The notes below the pieces were generated by a model. It saw nothing but the letters and a program-made list of their open reading frames with translations. It had not been told where the DNA came from and made no database searches. Below are positions 1 to 6,532 of a stretch of 7,792 nt of DNA, piece by piece. Source of the DNA: Bacteroidota bacterium (lineage in GTDB: Bacteria; Bacteroidota; Kryptoniia; Kryptoniales; JAKASW01). Within the stretch, counting starts at the first letter, position 1, and each line of letters starts with the position of its first letter. The stretch lies in contig JAJYOS010000286.1 in the NCBI GenBank assembly GCA_021796055.1, positions 1-7,792 of the forward strand, given 5' to 3'. A program made the position numbers and the translations under genes.

Positions 1-2
1 TC

Positions 3-101
3 GACCCTAAAATGGCTGATTGTATCGCCGAAGCCGGAGCCTCAGTCGTGATAATGCACATCAAAGGTACTCCGAAAGATATGCAGTCGGAACTCGGTTG
101 A
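3..101 (+). CDS. folP: Dihydropteroate synthase-like fragment (5' end outside window, C-terminal half missing)
   Basis: Reading from base 3 gives 32 residues beginning DPKMADCIAEAGASVVIMHI, followed by KGTPKDMQSELG and a TGA stop at 99-101. The DPxM...MHxxGTPxxMQ pattern is a hallmark of dihydropteroate synthase, the folate-pathway enzyme that joins p-aminobenzoate to the pterin diphosphate. In a normal protein of about 270 residues this motif lies near the middle. It is followed by about 120 more residues carrying the later substrate-binding motifs (an SRK-type loop and RVHD). Here the frame stops four residues after MQ, and I see no continuation in the other two frames before the terminator. 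The gene is therefore probably truncated or rearranged, or the assembly is chimeric here. The upstream half lies outside the window. Family call is fairly sure; functionality is doubtful. Confidence 0.65.
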   Translation, partial: DPKMADCIAEAGASVVIMHIKGTPKDMQSELG

Positions 102-107
102 TACGGA

Positions 108-143
108 GACCGTCCCGGGTAACACAGGGACGGTCCTTTTTTT
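108..143 (+). terminator. Rho-independent terminator after the folP-like fragment
   Basis: GACCGTCCC (108-116) pairs perfectly with GGGACGGTC (127-135) around a 10-base loop. One C and a run of seven T (137-143) follow. The stem starts only 6 bases after the TGA stop. This is a textbook intrinsic terminator and isolates the upstream transcript from the gene at 458. Confidence 0.88.
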
Positions 144-144
144 G

Positions 145-457
145 TTCTCTCCCACCCCATTACGTGAAGCCACGCAGCGCTCCGACTCCATGCCCCCACT
201 TGCCGTTCAGGTTTATCCACCGCCCCGACCCTTGCATTAAATTCACGAACATTTATTATCTTTACGTAAATTTAGTCACGTATGTCGTGGACAGAATTGC
301 TTATGATGAGGTAGCTAGGTCAAGATTCAGCGGTCGTTTCCAGATATAAAACAGTAACTCACGTTGATGATACCGCTTCTCCCAGGGTCTTACTCACGGG
401 TAGAATAGGTCACCAACGGTACGTGAAGCGATTGTACAACCAAACGAGGGTGACGAG
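145..457 (+). other. Non-coding leader upstream of the DUF3857 gene
   Basis: This stretch of about 310 bases lies between the terminator and the gene at 458. An open frame crosses its left part (20-349), but it has a low-complexity, Arg/Ser/Pro-rich translation, no convincing ribosome site, and runs over the folP-like fragment and terminator in another frame, so I treat it as chance. The region contains a possible promoter (232-264), a 10-bp palindrome TTTACGTAAA (261-270), and a 10-bp direct repeat TACGTGAAGC (161-170 and 420-429). A weak inverted repeat, AGCGGT (329-334) with ACCGCT (372-377), is also present. I recognise no RNA gene or riboswitch. Confidence 0.55.
232..264 (+). promoter_or_regulatory. 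Possible Bacteroidota-type promoter
   Basis: TTG (232-234) followed after 22 bases by TATCTTTA (257-264) resembles the Bacteroidota TTTG / TAnnTTTG promoter, although the spacing is slightly long and the final G is A. It is in the right orientation for the gene at 458 and would leave a 5' leader of about 190 bases. The element sits in a locally AT-rich patch. An alternative is the lone TATGAT at 302-307, which has no good -35 partner. Tentative. Confidence 0.25.
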
Positions 458-2431
458 ATGCGTAAACCGCTTCTTTTTATGTCCTGCCTACTAACCTCCT
501 TCCTATTTCTTTCCTGCTCTTCGGCTTCTTTTTTGAGCCTTGACTCACTGAAAGAGAAATTGAACATCAAGGATTTCCCCTCCCAGGGAGATTACCCCCA
601 GGCAGATGCGATCGTTCTTTCTGAGACCCACCACGTTACAGTGGTGATTACCTCCTCTTACGATATTCACACTGTCGAACATATAACCAAAGTGATAAAG
701 CTCTTCAAGAACATCGACGACCACGCCTCCGTTTCCATTCCAATCTACAGCGGTAACCGGCTAACTGACGTCGCGGCCAGGACGATAAAACCGGACGGGA
801 CTGTAATTCCTCTAACGAGCGACGACTTTCACACCGTGACCGGCAGCGAACAGGGAGACGTATTCTACTCCGACATGAAAACGGTGAAGTTCACTTTCCC
901 AGCGGTGGAGAAAAATTGCATCGTTGAGTATCAATACACCGTCTATGAAGATTATCCGTTCATCCAGGATCAATGGGACATCCAGTCCGAGATTCCGAAA
1001 CTCCAGGATGTCTACACCTTAACTGTCCCCGTAATACTCTTGACGCCGACGGACCGGGGAGGGGCGGGCTGGAATTGGCATTTCAAGATGTTCAACTGTG
1101 ACCTTCAGAAGCCGACCGCGAAGCTGGATTTCGGAAGTACGGTGTCGTACACCTGGACCAGAAGCAACGTTCCCGCGTTCAAGCCGGACCCCGTCATGTC
1201 GTGTTATGAGAACTATCTGCAGTACGTGAAGTTTGCCCCTTCAGACTGGAAGACGTGGGACGATGTATCCGAATGGTATTATTCCCGTTTTTTCAGACCA
1301 CAGCTCGTCATTACTCCCGCGATCACCGCAAAAGCCGCGGAGCTTACGAAGGGGTGCAGAACCGATAAAGAGAAATTGGAAAAGATTTTCGCATTCGCTC
1401 AGACCATACGTTACGTAGCCATCGAACTTGGCGAAGGTGGCTACAAGCCCGCTAAACCGGAGAAAGTCCTGCAAGATAAGTACGGCGATTGCAAAGACAA
1501 GTCGATCCTCCTGATCAGTCTGTTGCAGGCCGTGGGAATCAAGGCGGAGCCCGTTCTCCTGGTGACCGCGGACGAAGGCATCACTTCCCGGGATTTCCCG
1601 TCATGGAATTTCAATCACATGATCGTGAAGGCCACGACAAGCGACAACACAGCTTACTGGATGGACCCAACCGTTGACCATTGTCCGCTTGGCGTCATTC
1701 CATACGACGATGAGGGGGTCAACGCGCTTGTATTGAGACCTGACAGCACCTCACGGATTGAAACCATACCCACCAGCAGATGCACTGATAATGTGGAAGA
1801 CATTCACATGAAGGTCGCGATAACGCCATCCAACGATGCCGATTTCGACATTTCGATGAAGTTCAGCGGACAATCCAACTACGCAACCCGGTCTTTCTTC
1901 AGCGAAAAGACCCACGATGACATCGTTAAATTCTGCAAGTCCCTCGTAGCCGATGATTACCTTGACGCAGAAGTCGTGGATTATTCCTTCCGGAATCTCG
2001 ACAATGCCGACTCGGATCTCGTGTTTCGCTTCAGGCTCAATGTGCCGAACGTGGTGAAGAGCCAGGGCAACATGGTCTTCCTCAACATCGACCCCTTCAG
2101 GATCAGCGGCAGCTGGTCATGGCTTGCCAGAGATAAGAGGACATACGACATGCAATTTGATTTTCCGAGAACAGTCAACAAAACAATCGAACTGAGCATC
2201 CCCAAAGACAAATATGAGTTCAGCGATCTCCCCTCCTATTCCTTCGCCACAATTGAGGGGCTAAACTACTGGAAGAACTACCTTGATGAGGGTAACGGCA
2301 AATTGCAGGTAACCGAGATGTTTGAGGTTAGGTCAAAGACCATTCCTGCGACCAATTTCAAAGCGGTGAAGGCTTTTGTGGAGGCCATGCGGACAAGCGC
2401 GAGTCAGGAGATCATTCTTACTGCGAAGTAG
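458..2431 (+). CDS. Exported DUF3857/transglutaminase-like protein, probable lipoprotein
   Basis: 657 residues. The N-terminus MRKPLLFMSCLLTSFLFLSC is a short basic then hydrophobic export signal ending at Cys20. The -3 and -2 residues (F, L) are not a perfect lipobox, so lipoprotein status is likely but not certain. Residues about 60-225 match the DUF3857 type of domain. Residues about 285-405 form a transglutaminase-like core, with the catalytic Cys345 in KYGDCKDKS, His387 in NFNHMIV and Asp403 in WMDPT all present. The rest resembles the beta-rich DUF3858-type C-terminus. Such proteins are common in Bacteroidota. They are predicted to act in the periplasm or at the outer membrane as cysteine peptidases or acyl-transfer enzymes, but the substrate is unknown. 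The ATG start is supported by GAGGGTGA beginning at 446, with 7 bases between GAGGG and ATG. The gene is monocistronic, after a terminator and convergent with the next gene. Confidence 0.88.
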   Translation: MRKPLLFMSCLLTSFLFLSCSSASFLSLDSLKEKLNIKDFPSQGDYPQADAIVLSETHHVTVVITSSYDIHTVEHITKVIKLFKNIDDHASVSIPIYSGNRLTDVAARTIKPDGTVIPLTSDDFHTVTGSEQGDVFYSDMKTVKFTFPAVEKNCIVEYQYTVYEDYPFIQDQWDIQSEIPKLQDVYTLTVPVILLTPTDRGGAGWNWHFKMFNCDLQKPTAKLDFGSTVSYTWTRSNVPAFKPDPVMSCYENYLQYVKFAPSDWKTWDDVSEWYYSRFFRPQLVITPAITAKAAELTKGCRTDKEKLEKIFAFAQTIRYVAIELGEGGYKPAKPEKVLQDKYGDCKDKSILLISLLQAVGIKAEPVLLVTADEGITSRDFPSWNFNHMIVKATTSDNTAYWMDPTVDHCPLGVIPYDDEGVNALVLRPDSTSRIETIPTSRCTDNVEDIHMKVAITPSNDADFDISMKFSGQSNYATRSFFSEKTHDDIVKFCKSLVADDYLDAEVVDYSFRNLDNADSDLVFRFRLNVPNVVKSQGNMVFLNIDPFRISGSWSWLARDKRTYDMQFDFPRTVNKTIELSIPKDKYEFSDLPSYSFATIEGLNYWKNYLDEGNGKLQVTEMFEVRSKTIPATNFKAVKAFVEAMRTSASQEIILTAK

Positions 2432-2532
2432 AGCCTGCTGAAATGAAAGCACTTGGCGCAACATGGGACCGGAACCGTCAGACCGGCAGAATACACCACC
2501 GACCGCCGGATGGAGGAATACCTGCCGTTAGC

Positions 2533-2970
2533 CTAGTTCATAATTTTAATCGACACTGAGTCAGGAGTGACCGCGGCGTAGGCCTTCACTGCTTGCCTGT
2601 TGTTGTTGCCGAGCTCCTTTCCGTAACCGATTATATAGATTTCCTGGCTTGAGGTGGGAATGGGCGCAATGCTGCCGCTCATCGGATCCGCATCGTTTGG
2701 GGGGGTTGTAGTCGCCTCGTAGCTCCCGTCGGCGTTTCCCGTGTCAATCGCTGAGAGGGCAAAATTCTTGAAGTTGTCTGCCCCTCCCGCCATGCTGACC
2801 GGTTTCTTGTAATATTCCTGGGCGACTGTCGCGAGCCTCTCAAGGTCACTGACAATCTGATCCCGGTTCGAGCTTTGAGTATTGCTGCGGAACATCGTTA
2901 ACCCTACCACAATCGCTATTCCCACCACGATTACCCCGAGGACAATAAGCAGTAGTTGTTGCTGTCCCAA
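2533..2970 (-). CDS. Small pilin-like single-helix membrane protein, function unknown
   Basis: 145 residues. Residues about 6-27 (LLLIVLGVIVVGIAIVVG and flanks) form one strongly hydrophobic segment. A polar amphipathic stretch follows (about 35-58, RDQIVSDLERLATVAQEYYK), then a Gly/Ser/Thr/Pro-rich region and a C-terminal part ending VTPDSVSIKIMN. N-terminal hydrophobic helix, amphipathic continuation and small beta domain is the layout of type IV pilin-like proteins. However, there is no canonical prepilin cleavage motif: the residue at the usual Glu5 position would be Leu, and the leader would be only MG. I recall similar unnamed proteins in Ignavibacteria-like genomes, but know no function. 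The start codon is TTG, supported by a strong ribosome site. It lies downstream of nuoN on the same strand but 228 bases away, so probably has its own promoter. Real gene: confident; function: unknown. Confidence 0.82.
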   Translation of the reverse strand: MGQQQLLLIVLGVIVVGIAIVVGLTMFRSNTQSSNRDQIVSDLERLATVAQEYYKKPVSMAGGADNFKNFALSAIDTGNADGSYEATTTPPNDADPMSGSIAPIPTSSQEIYIIGYGKELGNNNRQAVKAYAAVTPDSVSIKIMN

Positions 2971-2977
2971 TGTGCTA

Positions 2978-2983
2978 CTCCTT
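2978..2983 (-). promoter_or_regulatory. Ribosome binding site that fixes a TTG start
   Basis: On the minus strand AAGGAG, within GAAGGAGT, lies 7 bases before the TTG at 2970-2968. No in-frame ATG or GTG with a comparable site is seen nearby, and the hydrophobic segment begins five residues after this TTG. The site therefore supports the unusual TTG initiation. Confidence 0.75.
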
Positions 2984-2984
2984 C

Positions 2985-3198
2985 AAATTTCGTCAAACAG
3001 TTAATCCAAAAATGCGACAGAATTTCTTATTGGGGGGCTCTCTCTGACTTACGATAGGAAAGATAACCCAGAAGATGGCTAAAGTGCAATAGCAGAAGCT
3101 ACTTTTAAGGGTCTCCGACGAATTTCCTGGCACCCCGCGTGGGGGAGAAACGGGTTAGCTTACAGGTATGACCGGAGGGGTTTCACCCCCCTTCACCC
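2985..3198. other. Non-coding gap between nuoN and the pilin-like gene, with GC-rich inverted repeats
   Basis: No convincing gene is seen. Inverted repeats include TAACCC (3064-3069) with GGGTTA (3152-3157), enclosing about 80 bases. Inside lies CCCC (3133-3136) with GGGG (3141-3144) around GCGT. Next to the nuoN stop, GGGGT (3177-3181) pairs with ACCCC (3185-3189). The stretch could hold the end of the nuo transcript and the promoter or leader of the pilin-like gene. I do not recognise a known riboswitch or RNA family. Confidence 0.45.
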
Positions 3199-3200
3199 CT
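3176..3200 (-). terminator. Possible hairpin at the end of the nuo operon
   Basis: On the minus strand GGGGT-GAA-ACCCC (3189-3177) forms a compact stem. A competing outer pairing AGGGGT/ACCCCT (3200-3195 with 3181-3176) is also possible. The hairpin abuts the nuoN stop. No T run follows, so it may only stabilise the 3' end or assist a factor-dependent stop. Confidence 0.3.
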
Positions 3201-4696
3201 AACGAAGTCCAAACATGAGTACGGAGTGTTCCGCCCAGCTCAAGACCGGGGTGAAATAAAGCATCAGCGCGATGTTCGGCACCATCAGAAGCGTCATTAG
3301 CAGGTTTGTGCCGAAACCGAATTCAACACGCGATTCGTCCGCAGGCTGGACAAGATACATATTGCGGACAACCTTCACGTAGTAGTAAAGTGAAACAACG
3401 CTGTTCAGCACTCCAACGATCGCGAGCCAGATGTAATTGGTTTTAATAAGTGCCGCGAAAAGATAAAGTTTCCCGATGAATCCGAATGTCGGAGGAATTC
3501 CGGTTTAGCGAGAAGAGGAAAACCGTAAGGGCAAAAGCAGCGTAAGGGGATCTGTATCCGAGCCCGGAATATCCCTCGATGTCTTCAGTGTGATACTTGT
3601 TAGCGACGAGCATCACGATATAAAAGGCCCCCAGGTTCATCAGCAGGTATGCGACGAAGTACATCAACATTGCCGAAATTCCCTGGTCGGTCAGCGTGAC
3701 AAATCCCATGAGTATATACCCGGCGTGCGCGATGCTCGAGTAGGCGAGCAGGCGCTTCATGTTGGATTGCCAGAGCGCCACAAGGTTACCGACGGTCATG
3801 GTCAGAACGGATAGAACCGCGATAATGTCCGTCCAGTTGAATCCATGGAATATTCCCCACATCCCTGCCATGACCGGCTGGGCCGCGACATCGATGAATC
3901 CGATCTTGAAAAATCTGATAAGCATTGCAAATCCTGCCGCTTTTGAGGTGACGGAAAGGAATGCTGTGACTGTCACCGGAGCTCCTTCGTAAACGTCAGG
4001 AGTCCAGAAATGAAATGGCACTGCGCTGATCTTATATCCAAGCCCCGCAAGCATGAGTACAATCGCTATAAGGATGGTCACCTGCGGTAGCGCACCCGAA
4101 GAGACCGCTTGATTGAAAGCATAGATGTTCAGCTCGCCTGTCAGGCCGTAAAGGATCGATATACCGTAGAGCATAAGGCCGGATGAAAACGCGCCGTAAA
4201 TGACGTACTTCAGGGAAGCCTCGTCGGCACGCGGGTTCTCCTTCGTGAAGCCCGATAGGATGTACGACGAAATACTGACGAGCTCGAGAGAGAGGTACAT
4301 CATAAGAAAATTCGACGAACCCGCCATGAAGAACGCGCCGATCGTCAGAGATATTATCAGGCTGTAATATTCGGCGTACTTCGTAGATACCGCTTCGAGC
4401 TCCACGCTCTGCATCGAGAAAATGGTTATAAGGATACCCGTCACGAGGAATATGACCTTGAAGAACAAGCTGAACGGATCCACGGCGTACATGCCGCTGA
4501 AAACCAATTCGTCCATCCCGATCTGTTGAAAAACAAACACCCCCGCGAGGACAAATCCGAGCAGAGCCATATAGGCCGGCAGATACCTGCTCCTTCCGCG
4601 GCTCACGAGGGAGGTCAGCAGAGTCAGGATGAAGAATACTGAGAGCACGGCCTCCGGAATGACGTAGCCGAAACTCTGATATATGGTCTGTGCCAT
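3199..4696 (-). CDS. nuoN: NADH-quinone oxidoreductase subunit N, interrupted by a +1 frameshift
   Basis: NuoN is a membrane antiporter-like proton-pumping subunit of respiratory complex I. The first frame (4696 to 3506) encodes 397 correct residues. These carry the key charged residues expected from E. coli NuoN: Glu138 in LSLELVSISSY, Lys222 in LGYKISAVPFHFW, and Lys252 in VTSKAAGF. After FLFSL the frame goes wrong (NRNSSDIRIHRETLSF...) and stops at 3443. The correct protein resumes one base over as TGIPPTFGFIGKLYLF and continues through VLNSVVSLYYYVKVVRN to FGLR and a TAG at 3199-3201. Dropping one A from the AAA at 3506-3504 gives a continuous 498-residue protein of normal length. The lost part contains Lys409 (counterpart of E. 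coli Lys395) and the last helices. The ATG at 4696 has only a weak ribosome site. It follows nuoM after 98 bases. Either a sequence error or a real mutation. Confidence 0.9.
3504..3506 (-). other. nuoN: Frameshift site in nuoN (one extra base)
   Basis: In the gene sense the sequence reads TCG CTA AAC CGG AAT. Removing one A gives TCG CTA ACC GGA ATT CCT CCG (S L T G I P P), which is the conserved NuoN motif and leads directly into the correct downstream frame. The run is only three A long, so it is neither a strong homopolymer error site nor a classic programmed slippery heptamer. Confidence 0.85.
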
Positions 4697-4708
4697 AATT
4701 AGATTCTC

Positions 4709-4726
4709 AATTCTTAATTTTGAATT
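4709..4726 (-). repeat. AATT-rich spacer repeat, copy 1 (inverted)
   Basis: On the minus strand it reads AATTCAAAATTAAGAATT. It differs from the other two copies at a single central position (A versus T or G). It ends 13 bases before the nuoN ATG. Confidence 0.7.
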
Positions 4727-4757
4727 TCAAATTGACGTCAGATCTTGATTGACAATC

Positions 4758-4775
4758 AATTCAAAATTTAGAATT
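4758..4775 (+). repeat. AATT-rich spacer repeat, copy 2
   Basis: Reads AATTCAAAATTTAGAATT. It matches copy 3 at 17 of 18 positions, with CA following both. It lies 19 bases downstream of the nuoM stop and inverted relative to copy 1, 31 bases away. Confidence 0.7.
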
Positions 4776-4794
4776 CAACATTTATAATTTCCTA

Positions 4795-6399
4795 CTACTT
4801 AAGCGCCGTCATTCCCGTACCGACCTTGTGGACGAAGTCGACGAGGTGGTTCAGCGTGGCGCTCATCGGATGAAGCATTATCGACGGAAACACGCCCAGC
4901 ACGATGACCACAATCAACAAAGGAACAAGAGCAACCAGCTCTCTCCCGTTGACGTCAGTTAGGTTCTTCCACTTTTCAGGGAGTTGTCCGAGGAACACGC
5001 GCTGCAAAGTCCAGAGCATATACCCTGCGGTCAGGACTATACCGACGCTCGAGAAGATCGCGACCCAGCGGAACGCCTGGAACGCGCCAAGATAAGAAAG
5101 GAGTTCGCTGATGAATTCGCTAAGACCCGGAAGTCCGATGGCCGCGAAGAATGCGACAGTCATGATGCCTGTATATACGGGCATCTGGTTGGCGAGTCCG
5201 CCAAAATCGTTGACGCCTCTCGTGTGCGCACGGTCGTAGATTACGCCGACTATGAGGAAGAGCATCGCGGTGACTATGCCGTGGTTGAACATCTGAAGCA
5301 CGCCGCCCGCCACGCCCTGCGTGTTGAGTGCAGCGATGCCAAGCAGGACAACACCCATATGACTGATGCTCGAATACGCAATGAGCTTCTTGAAATCCGT
5401 CTGCGCCATTGCGCACAAGGCACCGTAGACGATGTTGATGAAGCCGAGTATGGCCAGCGGGTAGGCAAATTTCAAAATGGCATCCGGGAATATCGGGAAA
5501 CTGATCCTCAGTAGACCGTAGGTCCCCATTTTCAACAGCACACCAGCCAGGATAACGCTGATAGCGGTCGGCGCTTCGACGTGGGCGTCCGGCAGCCAGG
5601 TGTGGAACGGGAAGATCGGCACTTTGATGGCGAATCCGATAAACAATGCTATGAATGCCACATAACGCCAATACGTTCCGATTCCGGCAAGGAGCGAATT
5701 CGGATCGAAATTCTGGGGATTCATCATTGCGAGCATGTCGAACGTGTGCATCATCTGCCCCGTGGCGGGATCTTTGATGCTCACACTGAAATAAAGAGCC
5801 AGCATCGCGAGGAGAATAAGAACGGAGCCGAACAATGTGTAGAGGAAAAACTTTATGGCGGCATATTCTCGCCTGGGACCGCCCCAGATACCGATGAGGA
5901 AGTACATCGGAAGAAGCATCAACTCCCAAAAGACGTAAAACAGGAACATGTCCAGCGCCACGAACACGCCCATCATGCCTGTATCGAGCAGGAGGTAGAG
6001 CGCGAAATATCCTTTATGCGCCTTGTTGATGTTCCATGATGCGATCACTCCGACGAAGGAGATGAGGGATGTGAGGACCACCATCGGGATGCTTAATCCG
6101 TCGATGCCGACGAAGTAGTCGATAGCGACGTGGCCGAACCATGCCACTCCGGGGAGGTCGATCCACCTTGCCTTCTCGACGAACTGGAATCCGTTCGGGT
6201 CGTTAATACCGGTAAGCCCCGGTTGGAAGTTGATCCAAATGACGGCTGCAACGACCAGCTGAAGCACTGTTGCCGCGAGCGCAGTCCATTTCATCGCATT
6301 CGAGTTACCTCTTGGAATGAGCAACACTACGATCATTCCTAATACAGGCAAAAATGTTATCCAGGTCAGATACCCAATTCCAAGGAATTGATACTGCAT
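4795..6399 (-). CDS. nuoM: NADH-quinone oxidoreductase subunit M
   Basis: 534 residues, complete, of normal to slightly long NuoM length. It is an antiporter-like polytopic subunit of complex I that carries one proton channel in the membrane arm. Conserved positions are visible: Glu159 in FYVFWELMLLPMYFLIGIWGG, Lys259 in FAIKVPIFPFHTWLPDAH, Lys290 in GVLLKMGTYGLLR, and Glu428 in GLPGLSEFISE. These align with E. coli Glu144, Lys234, Lys265 and Glu407. The interhelical stretch DFKKLIAYSSISHMG is typical of the family. The start ATG (6399) is preceded by GGAGG (6408-6404 on the minus strand), 4 bases away. It lies between nuoL and nuoN in the canonical order, with AT-rich spacers on both sides. 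No sign of damage. Confidence 0.97.
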   Translation of the reverse strand: MQYQFLGIGYLTWITFLPVLGMIVVLLIPRGNSNAMKWTALAATVLQLVVAAVIWINFQPGLTGINDPNGFQFVEKARWIDLPGVAWFGHVAIDYFVGIDGLSIPMVVLTSLISFVGVIASWNINKAHKGYFALYLLLDTGMMGVFVALDMFLFYVFWELMLLPMYFLIGIWGGPRREYAAIKFFLYTLFGSVLILLAMLALYFSVSIKDPATGQMMHTFDMLAMMNPQNFDPNSLLAGIGTYWRYVAFIALFIGFAIKVPIFPFHTWLPDAHVEAPTAISVILAGVLLKMGTYGLLRISFPIFPDAILKFAYPLAILGFINIVYGALCAMAQTDFKKLIAYSSISHMGVVLLGIAALNTQGVAGGVLQMFNHGIVTAMLFLIVGVIYDRAHTRGVNDFGGLANQMPVYTGIMTVAFFAAIGLPGLSEFISELLSYLGAFQAFRWVAIFSSVGIVLTAGYMLWTLQRVFLGQLPEKWKNLTDVNGRELVALVPLLIVVIVLGVFPSIMLHPMSATLNHLVDFVHKVGTGMTALK

Positions 6400-6532
6400 T
6401 ATTCCTCCAACAATAATATGTCTAAATTCACAATTCTCAACTGTAACTTTTCAATTTTCAATAAAACAAAACCGCTTCGAAACACTCACTTCCAAATTCG
6501 GAATTAGGAATTCAAAATTGAGAATTCATAAC
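6400..6532 (-). other. AT-rich nuoL-nuoM spacer
   Basis: A 133-base gap containing the nuoM ribosome site (6404-6408). Its left half is an AT-rich segment with CAATTCTCAA and CAATTTTCAA-like words. Its right half (6491-6532) has AATT words recurring every 7 to 9 bases and includes repeat copy 3. No open reading frame or clear terminator. Confidence 0.55.
6509..6526 (+). repeat. AATT-rich spacer repeat, copy 3
   Basis: Reads AATTCAAAATTGAGAATT, one mismatch to copy 2. It is embedded in a longer run of AATT words (6495-6540) and sits 6 bases beyond the nuoL stop codon. Confidence 0.7.

Larger units (their letters stand above)
4697..4794 (-). other. AT-rich nuoM-nuoN spacer with inverted repeat copies
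   Basis: A 98-base gap between two genes that are usually adjacent. It holds two copies, in opposite orientation, of AATTCAAAATTDAGAATT (4709-4726 inverted; 4758-4775 direct). Between them are the palindrome TGACGTCA (4733-4740) and the inverted repeat TTGATTG-A-CAATCAA (4745-4759). The inverted pair could fold the transcript into a long hairpin just before the nuoN start. I see no open reading frame and no convincing promoter. Confidence 0.6.

Noticed and set aside
20..349. Open frame of 109 codons on the plus strand
   Set aside because: It overlaps the folP-like fragment and the terminator in another frame, has an Arg/Ser/Pro-rich translation with no recognisable domain, and no ribosome site.
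2484..2527. Inverted repeat CGGCAG/CTGCCG between the convergent genes
   Set aside because: Only 6 bp with a 32-base loop and no T run. Not enough to call a bidirectional terminator.
3199..3411. Separate 70-residue gene starting at GTG 3411
   Set aside because: Its sequence is the C-terminus of NuoN and the GTG is an internal Val. It belongs to the frameshifted nuoN.
3500..3510. Programmed ribosomal frameshift in nuoN
   Set aside because: No slippery heptamer, downstream structure or known precedent in nuoN is apparent. A sequence error or simple mutation is more likely.
5120..5929. 269-codon frame on the minus strand inside nuoM
   Set aside because: It is an out-of-frame shadow of nuoM, rich in Arg/His/Ser, with no domain or ribosome site.
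4984..6039. Plus-strand frames of 176 and 152 codons opposite nuoM
   Set aside because: Charged, low-complexity antisense shadows of a highly conserved gene, with no ribosome site.
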